Made by a program: the position numbers and the translations under genes. The notes beneath the pieces are model-generated. The model did no database searches. It saw nothing but the letters and a program-made list of their open reading frames with translations, and was not told the DNA's origin. This document shows, piece after piece, positions 17,494 through 25,786 of a stretch of 64,000 nucleotides of DNA. Origin of the DNA: Bin87 sp965207585 (GTDB lineage Bacteria; Chloroflexota; Dehalococcoidia; Lucifugimonadales; UBA3495); contig CBDBMT010000003.1 of assembly GCA_965207585.1 (NCBI GenBank), forward strand, positions 1,612,001 to 1,676,000, given 5' to 3'. Within the stretch, counting starts at the first letter, position 1. Each line of letters opens with the position of its first letter.

Positions 17494-17516
17494 TTCTAAT
17501 CCCTCCCTCGGCACCA
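17494..17516 (+). other. Candidate attachment site: 3' end of a tRNA gene
   Basis: The 23 bases fit a tRNA 3' end exactly by length: a 7-base T-loop (TTCTAAT), 5-base T-stem strand (CCCTC), 7-base acceptor strand (CCTCGGC), discriminator A and CCA. The bases before it do not pair with the T-stem, so only the 3' end is present. It lies 112 bases downstream of the integrase, where integrases of this type leave a tRNA fragment. I did not find the matching complete tRNA in the window. T-loop position 57 is T rather than a purine, a small mark against it. Confidence 0.5.
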
Positions 17517-17594
17517 AAATCTCAATAAAAGATAGGATCGGCAAAACGCCGGCTCCCCGCCAGGGCCGTCCGGGCTCAGCTGCAGAGCCCGCCT

Positions 17595-18302
17595 CTACCG
17601 GTCTTCGGTCAGCACCTTGAGGTGACCGACCACGAACCCCTCCACGTCGGCGGTATGGAGTATCTCCTGCCAGAAGTTGAGAGCGTCGTCGTCCGTCCCG
17701 GCAGTCAGTGTGACCGTTTGCGGGCTGTCTCAGTTTTCCGCCGTAAAGGTGAGTTCCTCCGCGTCGGCCGTCAGCTGGCCGGACGGCGAAATCGAGAGAG
17801 TCACCACAACGTCGCCATCGGGCTGGGAACCCAGCGCGACGCCGTTGCGGTCCAGGTCCGCAGACTGCACCGTGTAGGCGAAGACCAGGGTATCGGCGCC
17901 GGATCCCCGGTCGTAAACGGCGCTTCGCTCGGGGTCATCGCTGTCATCCAGCAGTATGCTGATCGACGGCTGGCCCACAACGTCCATCGCTTCGTCGAAC
18001 TCCAGGGCGATCTCGATGGTTTCCCTAAAGCGGTACACGTCGCTGCTGGCCGGCTGCGAAACAATCTCGCTGGCAACAACCGTGGGCCGGACGCCGTTGA
18101 CCCGGTGTTCCGTCTGGCGCCGAAGGCGCGGAATGAGTTCGTTGACTCCGAACCTGGTGTCGGCTTCCCATACGTGCCCGCTGCCCGCGAAAGCCGTTTG
18201 CTGCGGCACCGAAATGCCGTCGAGGTCCTCGTCGTCCTGATGCACTGTGTATCTGAACACCAGGGTGTCGGAGAAGGAACCGATCGGATAATTGGCGCTG
18301 CC
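17595..18302 (-). pseudogene. Fragment of a repeat-containing surface protein, with internal stop
   Basis: The frame has two related units of the extracellular SwmB/Calx-like kind: S-D-T-L-V-F-R-Y-T-V-H then, about 110 residues later, A-D-T-L-V-F-A-Y-T-V-Q, each followed by D-L-D and G-I/V-x-L/V. A TGA at 17732-17730 interrupts the frame, yet clear coding continues in phase to a TAG at 17597-17595 (D-S-P-Q-T-V-T-L-T-A-G-T). The 5' side has a TAA at 18305 and no start. It is therefore a 5'-truncated remnant of a larger secreted or adhesion protein. Confidence 0.65.
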
Positions 18303-18365
18303 TTATGGCTGGGTGCTGGGCCGTGGCGGGCTGATACGTTTCCGGTAAAGGTCGTGCGTGCATTC

Positions 18366-19324
18366 ATGGTTTCGAGAGCAGATGTACAGAAAGCGAGGCA
18401 CACGCAGGCGGGCTTCCTGATGCAGGCTTACCGCGAGGGGTTCGTGGACGAGAACGGGCGCAGGGGACTGTCCCAAGAAGAGCTGCTGAGGCGAATGGCG
18501 GCCGTGGAGGGTGTTGGAACGGTTCGGTACAGCCGAGCCACCATCTCCCGGTGGGAGACGGGCATCACCCGTCCCAATGTCGAGCGACTGCGAGCGTTCG
18601 GCAGGGCCTTTCGATTGTTTACGTCATTCCGGACTTGATCCGGAATCCAGGAACGTCTTGCTGTCGCCAACGTCCCGTAACGCCAGCATCTTCTGGATTC
18701 CGGCTTTCGCCGGAATGACGGTTTTGATAGTAATGACGGTTTTGATAGTTTGGATAGATAATCGAAAGGCCCTGGAGCGTTCGGACGGCCCCTTGAACTC
18801 TCGGACCTGGAGGTTGCGGGTTTGATCCTGCTGGCCGGGCTGGCGCCTGACTTTGGCAGCGCCAGCGCTCACGTCGGGCTTACTATGGGAGATGATCTGG
18901 ATGACGACGTTGCGGCGGGAGACGAGCCTTCGCCGGCCGTACCCGCCGAGGAGGCAGGTGGCCCGAGTTCTTCGTGCTGGCGGCGCCGTCGTTGCAGTTT
19001 GCCGGGCTGCAGATGGACCACTACGGCATCTACGCCATGGGCGATTTTGCCGGCACGCACCTGCCCTATATGCTTGCGCTGCTCCTGAGCCTGGCGCTGA
19101 CCAGCGCGGCCGCGGCGTTGCTTCACCTGATTTGGTGGTGGCAATCTTCCTGAGACCGGGTGAAAGCCGCCCCCCTGGTACGAGCGGTGCGCGCCGTGCT
19201 GCCGCCTCTGGTGATGGCCTGCGTGGTTGTGGTGTCGGTGGCGGCGGCGACGGTGGGGATGGCCGTGATACTGGCCATCTACGCTTCGCCCGACCTGCCG
19301 GCCGTCTTTCCGGGTGGTCGCTGA
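18366..19324 (+). pseudogene. XRE-type regulator with membrane C-terminus, interrupted
   Basis: From the ATG at 18366 a helix-turn-helix domain is read (L-S-Q-E-E-L-L-R-R-M, S-R-A-T-I-S-R-W-E-T-G-I-T-R-P) and ends after R-A-F-R-L at about 18620, where a small repeat element enters; the open frame stops at 18638. After the repeat the same kind of protein resumes at about 18790 (L-E-L-S-D-L-E-V-A-G-L-I-L-L-A-G-L). It then changes frame near 18960 and continues with two hydrophobic stretches (L-A-L-L-L-S-L-A-L and V-V-V-V-S-V-A-A-A-T), with a TGA at about 19150 between them. It ends at 19324. The insertion, frameshift and stop show a decayed gene. Confidence 0.6.
18622..18749. repeat. Small inverted-repeat element plus 18-base tandem duplication
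   Basis: GTCATTCCGGACTTGATCC (about 18622-18650 in full) is the approximate reverse complement of the unit at 18690-18719 containing GGATTCCGGCTTTCGCCGG. Each arm is itself palindromic. Together they bound a roughly 100-base MITE-like element inserted in the regulator gene. Directly after it, the 18-base unit AATGACGGTTTTGATAGT occurs twice in a row (18714-18731 and 18732-18749). A solitary related unit lies at 9133-9160. Confidence 0.65.
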
Positions 19325-19371
19325 GGCCCGATGCTGGTCATCGCATCCAACACCTGCGGTGAGCAGGAATC

Positions 19372-21663
19372 CTATCCTGCCGCCACACCGTCAGTCAGTA
19401 TCACTCCCGAATCCAGCAGGGTTTGGTAGCGGCTCCCTAGGCCATGTTCTTCCAGGATCTCCCGGGCGTGGGAGCCCGGCTTGGGAGCGGGTATGCCCGG
19501 GCGCACCGGGGTACGCGACAGGCGTGGCGCGGGGCCGCAGGTGGTCACCGGGCCCAGCCCGTCGTGCTCCCGAGTGAGGCTGAGTCCGTGGGACTCCACC
19601 CAGGGGTCGGTCATCAGATCCCTGACGTTGGTGATGACCCGCTGCGCACCGATGCCGGCAGCGGCCAGCCGCTCCACCCAGGACGCCACCGTATTCCCCT
19701 GGAACCTCTCCTCCAATGAAGATGACAGGGCGTCCCCGCGAAGGGTGTCAATTCCGGAGAGGCCATCCAGGCCGGATAGCCTCGACAGGGCGGACTCTGC
19801 GGCCCCGATAAAGAACCAGCCGTCACTGGCCTGGTAGGCGCGATGCAACGGGCCGGTTCCCAGGGCGTCCTGTCCGCTGGTCTCGTCCCACTGCTTGCCC
19901 TCGTAGAGCTGCATGAATGGCGATTGCAGCGTCATGGCGGTGTAGGCCAGGGCGGAGTCGATGTGCTGGCCTTCGCCGGTGCGCTGTCGGTGCAGCAGGG
20001 CCAGGGCCACCCCGTAAGCGCCCATGAAACCCGTGCCGTAGTCGTTCACCGGGTTGGGCTGCGATTCGGGCACGCCATTGCCGCCGAAGCGACGGGTCAT
20101 GCCGGCAGTGGCTTGGGCAAACCCCTCGTGACCGGGGCGCTCCGCCCAGGGGCCGATGTGCCCGTAGGCGTTCAACGAAGCGTAGATGATGTCGGGCTTG
20201 CGCTTTCGCACCTCTTCGTATCCCAGGCCCAGCCGCTCCAGGCTGCCGGCCCGGTAGTTCTGGGCCACCACGTCGGCATCCTCCAGCAGCTTCCAGAAAA
20301 CGTCGCGCCCCTCTTCGGATCTCAGGTCCAGCAGGATGCTGCGCTTGCCCCGGTTGATGTCGTTATGCCGGGCTACAGTGGAGCCCCGCCTGGGGTTGTC
20401 TATCTTGATGACGTTGGCCCCGTACTCGGCCAGCGTCCGGCCCATGGTCGGGCCGGCCAGTATGATGCAAAGATCCAGCACCTTGATCCCATCAAGGGCG
20501 GCGCGCATGGCGTCCTGATGCTTCGGCGCCTTGGAGTCCGGCGTTGCCGATGCGGGGCGAGCCTTCAGCTCCGCGAGAATCGCTTCCCGATGCTGGTCTG
20601 GCGTGGGAGCCGGGCCGCGCACTTTGCCCGGCGTGGAGGACATCCGGGCGTTGACTCCCGGCTGCAGCATCTTGCCGTAGGTGGGGTCGTCAACTTCGAC
20701 CACCATCTGGGAGGCCCGGGCGTGGGGATGGTCAAACCACTCGGCGCTGGTGCGGCAGACTGCGCCTTCGCTGCCGGCCTCGGCGATCAGGTCTTCCCAT
20801 TCCTGCGCGGTACGGGACAGGAATAGATCGCGAATCCGCTGCTGGGCCTCGGAACGCAATCCCGTGGAGTCCAGGGGCCGGTCGAAGTCGGTGAGCCCTT
20901 CGTCGTCCCAAGACGTGATCCCGGCGGCCTCGACGAACTGGCGGAAGTTCTGGTTGCCGGGGCCACCGAAGCGCACGTACTGGCCGTCGCTGCACTCAAA
21001 GATACCGCCCCACAGCTCACCCAGCGCCGGAATTGCCGGCGGAGCGTTGTGGACTCGCACGCCGAAACGTCCGATGGACTGGAACATGCTGTCGAACAGC
21101 GGGACCTCGATCCGTTGCCCCGCGCCGTCGCGCTCCCGGGCGTTCAGGGCGACGGTGATGGCCACCACTGATTGAAACGCCCCATACACCGAGGCGATGG
21201 GAATAGCCGTGTAGACCGGACGCAGGCTGTCGGGGTTGGGCGGCCGGTAGCTGGCGGATGCCGCTCCCACGACTCCTTCGTAGGCCGGCATGGCCGCCCG
21301 GGGATCGTCCGACGCAAATCCCGGGATGGAGCAGTACACCAGGCGGGGGTTGGCGCGAGTCATCTCCTCGGGTCCCAGCCCCAGCCTTTCCATGGTCCCG
21401 GGCCGGAAGTTCTCGACCACGACATCGGCGCTCTCGATCAGGGACCGGGCAGTGGCTGCGTCCTCTGCCCGCTTGAGGTCAAGGGTTATGCTCCGCTTGC
21501 CACGGTTCCACGTTGAGTTGGCCGGGGTCTTCCAGCGGGGCCCGCCGGGCGGGTCAACCCGCACCACGTCGGCGCCCTGGTCCGCCAGCAGCATTCCTGC
21601 CAGGGGTCCGGCAATATACTGCCCGAAGTCGATCACCCGAATGTGTTCCAGCGCTGATGCCAT
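19372..21663 (-). CDS. Tandem-fused CaiB/BaiF family CoA-transferase
   Basis: A 763-residue protein made of two class III CoA-transferase domains: residues 1-390 (V-I-D-F-G-Q-Y-I-A-G-P) and about 395-763 (V-L-D-L-C-I-I-L-A-G-P). Each has R-S-I-T/L-L-D-L, E-N-F-R-P-G or Q-N-Y-R-A-G, and R-L-G-L-G. The second keeps the catalytic Asp (D541 in V-N-D-Y-G-T-G). The first has Ser158 at the matching position, so only one domain seems competent for the covalent CoA mechanism. Single-domain relatives are about 400 residues. The ATG at 21663 follows a GGGGAAGG site; the upstream open frame is not used. It probably moves CoA between acids; substrates are unknown. Confidence 0.85.
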   Translation of the reverse strand: MASALEHIRVIDFGQYIAGPLAGMLLADQGADVVRVDPPGGPRWKTPANSTWNRGKRSITLDLKRAEDAATARSLIESADVVVENFRPGTMERLGLGPEEMTRANPRLVYCSIPGFASDDPRAAMPAYEGVVGAASASYRPPNPDSLRPVYTAIPIASVYGAFQSVVAITVALNARERDGAGQRIEVPLFDSMFQSIGRFGVRVHNAPPAIPALGELWGGIFECSDGQYVRFGGPGNQNFRQFVEAAGITSWDDEGLTDFDRPLDSTGLRSEAQQRIRDLFLSRTAQEWEDLIAEAGSEGAVCRTSAEWFDHPHARASQMVVEVDDPTYGKMLQPGVNARMSSTPGKVRGPAPTPDQHREAILAELKARPASATPDSKAPKHQDAMRAALDGIKVLDLCIILAGPTMGRTLAEYGANVIKIDNPRRGSTVARHNDINRGKRSILLDLRSEEGRDVFWKLLEDADVVAQNYRAGSLERLGLGYEEVRKRKPDIIYASLNAYGHIGPWAERPGHEGFAQATAGMTRRFGGNGVPESQPNPVNDYGTGFMGAYGVALALLHRQRTGEGQHIDSALAYTAMTLQSPFMQLYEGKQWDETSGQDALGTGPLHRAYQASDGWFFIGAAESALSRLSGLDGLSGIDTLRGDALSSSLEERFQGNTVASWVERLAAAGIGAQRVITNVRDLMTDPWVESHGLSLTREHDGLGPVTTCGPAPRLSRTPVRPGIPAPKPGSHAREILEEHGLGSRYQTLLDSGVILTDGVAAG

Positions 21664-21942
21664 GTTTGAGCCTTCCCCTGATTGGCAAAACAGAGTGGTT
21701 GCGTAGACTACGCGCACGCTAACATCGCGGGTAGGAGCGGTCAACCGACGTATTTGCCTCATGCTGATAATTCCGTGCCGGGAATCCCCCATCCTCAAAT
21801 TCCCTCCATCCGGATTGATCTGCCGGCGCAGAGGCAACATGATAGACTGCCGGCTCAGTGAGACTATGAACCGCGCCCCCGGCTGCGCGTCATAGGTCTG
21901 GTATCCAATTTCCGCTTACCATATGGGACAAGGTGCGTTGGG

Positions 21943-22173
21943 ATGGCTTCTTTGGATCGCATAACTACGGACCCTGCCATGATGGGTGGGAGGGCCTGCA
22001 TCAGGGGAATGCGCGTTACTGTTGGAACCGTGGTAGGACTGCTGGCTGCAGGACGTTCGCATGATGAAATTCTGGCGGCCTACCCATACCTGGAGCGAGA
22101 GGACATCGAACAGTCCTTAGCCTACGCCGCCTGGAGGCTAGGGGAACGCGAAGTCGCTCTCAATCTGCCATGA
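21943..22173 (+). CDS. DUF433 family antitoxin
   Basis: A 76-residue protein with the DUF433 signature: I-T-x-D-P-x-M-M-G-G-R-A-C-I-R-G-M-R-V-T, then a helix-turn-helix-like I-L-A-A-Y-P-Y-L and D-I-E-Q-S-L-A-Y-A-A. Such proteins are usual partners of DUF5615 PIN-like proteins and are thought to be the antitoxin and repressor. Its last codon overlaps the following start (ATGA), indicating translational coupling. Confidence 0.88.
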   Translation: MASLDRITTDPAMMGGRACIRGMRVTVGTVVGLLAAGRSHDEILAAYPYLEREDIEQSLAYAAWRLGEREVALNLP

Positions 22174-22538
22174 GCGTGAAGTTCCTGATTGATATGAGCC
22201 TCTCACCTGATTGGGCGCCAACGCTGCAAAGGCGCGGATGGAATGCTATTCATTGGTCTACAGTTGGTGAACCGGGCGCAAGCGACCGGGAGATCATGGA
22301 TTGGGCAGTCGATCACCAATACGTGGTCTTCACTCACGATCTGGATTTCGGCACGATGCTGGCCTTAACGCGCGCGACCGGGCCGAGCGTTATTCAGATA
22401 CGGGCCGCGGACGTTTTGCCTGACCACCTGGAGCGCGTGGTCGCAGCAGCATTGCGACAGCATGAGGCGGAACTGGCAGCAGGCGCACTGGTGGTAGTTG
22501 ACGAAAGCCGCAGCAGAGTCAGAGTTTTGCCCATCTGA
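22170..22538 (+). CDS. DUF5615 PIN-like toxin
   Basis: 122 residues of the Mut7-C/DUF5615 PIN-like fold: K-F-L-I-D-M-S-L-S-P at the N-terminus with the first acidic residue, D-R-E-I-M-D-W-A in the middle, then V-F-T-H-D-L-D-F-G with two acidic residues and R-A-A-D-V-L-P. These acidic residues form the metal site expected of a PIN RNase. It overlaps the DUF433 gene by four bases, the normal order of this type II toxin-antitoxin family. Confidence 0.87.
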   Translation: MSVKFLIDMSLSPDWAPTLQRRGWNAIHWSTVGEPGASDREIMDWAVDHQYVVFTHDLDFGTMLALTRATGPSVIQIRAADVLPDHLERVVAAALRQHEAELAAGALVVVDESRSRVRVLPI

Positions 22539-22598
22539 ACGAGTGTGGTGTATCCAAGGGCACCTCAATCCTGAACAGGTTCGCCCGGCAGCCCGAAA

Positions 22599-22628
22599 TT
22601 GACCCTCTCGGTATGGGTTACTATAATC
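22599..22628 (+). promoter_or_regulatory. Sigma-70-like promoter of the TPP-enzyme genes
   Basis: TTGACC (22599-22604) and a perfect TATAAT (22623-22628) are 18 bases apart, about 85 bases before the ATG at 22715. A ribosome binding site TTAGGAGG follows. No operator-like palindrome is visible. Confidence 0.65.
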
Positions 22629-22714
22629 GGCAGAGTTTCACAGCAGGAGCGGGTCTTTGCCCAGGCAGCGGAAACCGTGACTGTTGATCCAACGAGTGCG
22701 TTAGGAGGACTTTC

Positions 22715-23233
22715 ATGGTTACACAACAGGCGGCAGTGCTGAGCCCGGAGGCTCTGGTCGAGGAGTTCGAAAAGAACGGCGTCACCCACGTGGTGACCAT
22801 CCCCGACAGCGAGACCAACTACCTGTACGAGTTGATGAAGGACCAGCCCTGGCTGGATATCGTCCCCACCTCCCGGGAAGGTGAGACTTTCGGCATTGCC
22901 CTGGGGTTGCTGGTCGCCGGCAAGAACCCGGTGGTCCTGATTCAGAACACGGGAATGATGGAATCGGGCGACTCCATCCGGGGCATGGTCCTGGACGCGG
23001 GGTTCCCGCTGGTGATGGTGGTGGGCTATCGTGGCTGGAATCGCCACGGCATCATAACGGACTCGGCTGCCACCTATACGGAGCCGTTCCTGAACGCCTT
23101 CCGCATCAACTACTACCTGGTGGAGCAGGACGCCGACAGTACGCGCATCTCCACGGCCTTCGAGGAGGCCCGGGCCACCAAGCGGCCGGTTGCCGTCCTG
23201 GTCGGCGACGAATACCACGGGTTCAACCGCTAA
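22715..23233 (+). CDS. TPP-dependent decarboxylase, alpha (pyrimidine-binding) subunit, ComD-like
   Basis: 172 residues matching the N-terminal TPP domain that forms the separate alpha subunit of sulfopyruvate/phosphonopyruvate-type decarboxylases. It has H-V-V-T-I-P-D-S-E-T, the activating Glu in S-R-E-G-E-T-F-G-I-A-L-G, Q-N-T-G-M-M-E-S-G-D-S-I-R, and a late E-Y-H-G. The beta subunit is encoded 116 bases downstream. A 2-oxoacid decarboxylase is likely; the true substrate (sulfopyruvate or another) cannot be read from the sequence, and no other coenzyme M genes are nearby. Confidence 0.8.
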   Translation: MVTQQAAVLSPEALVEEFEKNGVTHVVTIPDSETNYLYELMKDQPWLDIVPTSREGETFGIALGLLVAGKNPVVLIQNTGMMESGDSIRGMVLDAGFPLVMVVGYRGWNRHGIITDSAATYTEPFLNAFRINYYLVEQDADSTRISTAFEEARATKRPVAVLVGDEYHGFNR

Positions 23234-23348
23234 ACGCATAACCAACCGCCACAATTGATTGCTCCGTCGGCGCATGACCACGCGCCGCAAAGGTTCATGG
23301 GATCGGGCAGGTACGGAGCAAGAAAGACCCAGCCAACGGAGGCAAAGT

Positions 23349-23939
23349 ATGATTCAATCCGCGGACGTATTCCGAGTCTTCCAGGAGCACCGGGGCGATG
23401 CCATCGTGATCCCCACGGGCACTTCCGGTCGCCACTGGCGGGAATTCAGCGACAACGAAAACCGGGACCTGAACATGGGCGGCGCGATGGGACAGACCAC
23501 CTCGGCGGCCCTGGGGCTGGCCCTGGGTCTGCCCGATGAAAAGGTGGTGCTGTTCGATTCCGAAGGCGCGCTGCTGATGAACATGGGGATCCTGGCCACC
23601 ATCGCAGGCAAGAAGCCGCAAAACTTCTGTCACATCCTGTTGGACAACGAGTGCTACGCCACCACCGGTGGGCAGCCGGTCCCCAACGCGCAGGAGATCA
23701 ACTATGCCGGCATGGCCAAGGAGTCCGGCTATTCCTCCGCCTACAGCTTCGACGACCTGGAAGAGTTCGCCACCAACGTGGAGCAGATCATGCGCGAGCC
23801 CGGCCCGGTGTTCGTCGCCATCAAGGTAGTGCCCGAGGTGGAGAACGAGCCAATCGGAATGCGGGTGCGTCCCCCGACCCGCAGCCGCGCCGAGACCATC
23901 CGGGACCTGCGGACGGAGTTGGGTATCGCCGCCGATTAG
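23349..23939 (+). CDS. TPP-dependent decarboxylase, beta (TPP-binding) subunit, ComE-like
   Basis: 196 residues of the C-terminal TPP-binding domain: N-M-G-G-A-M-G-Q-T-T, then D70-S-E-G73 with N78 where the family has the Mg-binding G-D-G and N, and L-L-D-N-E-C-Y-A-T-T-G-G-Q. The G-D-G Asp is replaced by Glu (S-E-G), a conservative change that could still bind Mg. The start at 23349 is set by GGAGG 9 bases upstream; the ORF's earlier part is not conserved in type. It pairs with the alpha subunit just upstream. Confidence 0.8.
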   Translation: MIQSADVFRVFQEHRGDAIVIPTGTSGRHWREFSDNENRDLNMGGAMGQTTSAALGLALGLPDEKVVLFDSEGALLMNMGILATIAGKKPQNFCHILLDNECYATTGGQPVPNAQEINYAGMAKESGYSSAYSFDDLEEFATNVEQIMREPGPVFVAIKVVPEVENEPIGMRVRPPTRSRAETIRDLRTELGIAAD

Positions 23940-24004
23940 TTTCTGTGGTTATCGACGCTCAGGAGGCGATCACTCCTGAGTGATCGACGACAATGCCACA
24001 AGCG

Positions 24005-24038
24005 CGCCCCGGGATCGTAGCGGATCCCGGGGCGTTTT
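24005..24038 (+). terminator. Rho-independent terminator after the TPP-enzyme genes
   Basis: A perfect 12-base stem (CGCCCCGGGATC at 24005-24016 with GATCCCGGGGCG at 24023-24034), a 6-base loop and TTTT directly after. It stands 66 bases past the stop codon. The remaining bases to 24296 hold nothing I recognise. Confidence 0.88.
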
Positions 24039-24296
24039 ATTGGGCAGGATTGGGAAATCTTCATCATGGAACAGTTCCAATCCTGACAATCCCTGAATCT
24101 TGAAAATCCTGATTCTGACGTTTCCACAGCCGTAAAATGGGTACGCGTGAGCGACGACGCGAATTGCCACCTCTCCCCGGCGTGGTTACAATGCCGCAAT
24201 TGCGGATGCCGGGCCCTGTCGCCGTCCCGTCTCGACGACTTCTGCTCCGGTGTACCACTACCCCTCCTGATTCCTGGTAATGGAGAGTGATTCGGT

Positions 24297-25670
24297 TTGA
24301 ACACCGGCGTTTCGGACCTGACGACCTACCTGCGGGAGCAGTACCACTACGCCTGGCTCGTGGTCGGGATGGGCACCATGCTCCGGGTCACCGCCAATTT
24401 CGTCAGTCAGGCCTTTGCCGTCATCCTCGTCGTCCTCCAGACCGACTTCGCCTGGGGCGTCACCGCGATCGTCCTCGCCCAGGTTTTCCGCAGCCTCGCC
24501 AGCGCCCTCCTTTCTCCCGTCTCCGGATGGGTGGGCGACCGTTACGGAGCGCGCCCGTCCCTGTTTGTCGCGGCCGCCCTCTACGTGGTCGGGATGCTCC
24601 TCCTCAGCACCGTCAACGAACTCTGGCAGCTTTACCTGTACTACAGCATTTTGCTGGGGTTGGCTCAGGCCCTCTTCACCGTCAACATCCCCACCACCGT
24701 CGCCGCCTGGTTCAAGAGGAAGCTCGGTGTCGCCGTGGGAATCCAGCAGTCCATCGGCGGCATGGGCGCGTCGGTCACGGCTCCGGGCCTGGCGCTGCTG
24801 GTATCCCTGACCGGATGGCAGGTCGGGTTCTGGATAATCGCCGCCGCGGGCGGGGTGATCCTCTTCTCCCTGTTGTTCTTCTTTCACAGCGAACCCGCCG
24901 ATAAAGGGATGAAGCCCCTGGGAGCTACCGACGACGACCCGCCGCCGGCGCCGGCGAATACCGCAACCGCCAAGCTGCGGAGCAAGGTCTTCCTGCAGCA
25001 CGCCCGCCGCACGCGAGCATTCTGGAATCTGCCCTTCATTCACTTCCTTGGTTGCATGGGCCACGCCATTGTCATCTGGCACGTCGTGTTCTTCGCCACT
25101 GAGCAGGGATTGTCTCTTGCGGCGGCGGCCTGGATCGTCACCATCTACACCGTGGCCAGTGTCAGCAGCCGCCTGTTCATTCCCATCCTGGCCGACCGCT
25201 TCGGCGCCAAGCTGACGATGATCCTGCCCTACGCCCTGCAGGGGGTCACGGTCATCATGCTCTTCTGGGCCCAGAGCGCGTGGGAGTTCTACCTATTCGC
25301 CGTCCTCTTCGGCATCGGATTCGGCGGGGAGATGTCGGCCTTCCTCATCGCCAACCGCCAGTACTACGGGATGGGTCCGGTGCGGTCGATTTTCGGCTTC
25401 CAGCACCTCGGCTCCGGCTTCGGCATGGCCCTGGGCGGGCTGGTTGGCGGCGTAGTCTACGACTACCGCAACGCCGAAGCGGCGACGCGGTACCTCGGCT
25501 TCATCGACGTCGGCGGAGGCTCCTACGACCTCGCCTGGACCATCTCCATTGCCGCCAGTCTCGCGGGGGTCGTCTTCATACTGCTGCTGGAGTCATCCTC
25601 TCGCGTGCTCATCCCCAACTGGGAAGAATCCCTGCCCCGAGAGGGACAAACCTCGCCGGCATCTTCGTGA
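24297..25670 (+). CDS. Major facilitator superfamily transporter
   Basis: A 457-residue MFS protein with about 12 hydrophobic segments in two halves separated by a cytoplasmic loop near 205-240 (D-D-D-P-P-P-A-P-A). The loop 2-3 motif is present as G-W-V-G-D-R-Y-G-A-R-P, and a weaker second-half copy as I-L-A-D-R-F-G-A-K. The layout resembles oxalate/formate-antiporter-like and monocarboxylate MFS groups, which would suit the CoA-transferase neighbourhood; the substrate is inferred only. The start is a TTG after GGAGAG; no better start is nearby. Confidence 0.82.
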   Translation: MNTGVSDLTTYLREQYHYAWLVVGMGTMLRVTANFVSQAFAVILVVLQTDFAWGVTAIVLAQVFRSLASALLSPVSGWVGDRYGARPSLFVAAALYVVGMLLLSTVNELWQLYLYYSILLGLAQALFTVNIPTTVAAWFKRKLGVAVGIQQSIGGMGASVTAPGLALLVSLTGWQVGFWIIAAAGGVILFSLLFFFHSEPADKGMKPLGATDDDPPPAPANTATAKLRSKVFLQHARRTRAFWNLPFIHFLGCMGHAIVIWHVVFFATEQGLSLAAAAWIVTIYTVASVSSRLFIPILADRFGAKLTMILPYALQGVTVIMLFWAQSAWEFYLFAVLFGIGFGGEMSAFLIANRQYYGMGPVRSIFGFQHLGSGFGMALGGLVGGVVYDYRNAEAATRYLGFIDVGGGSYDLAWTISIAASLAGVVFILLLESSSRVLIPNWEESLPREGQTSPASS

Positions 25671-25786
25671 CCTCAACCATACCCACCTTCCAAGTTCCGG
25701 CGCGGCTGCGTTGGTGAGTGATTTCGGCGTTACAATAACCGCGTCAACCGATGAGCACGCATCCACACGACAAGGAGGCCAGACAC

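Noticed and set aside
17595..19324. TGA read as tryptophan, suggested by two in-frame TGA codons
   Set aside because: TGA ends many intact genes in this window (for example leuS and cbiT), and both cases are in genes with other damage.
22565..23290. A 241-codon minus-strand frame over the TPP-enzyme alpha subunit
   Set aside because: The plus strand has a promoter, ribosome binding site and a recognised family; the antisense frame has none.
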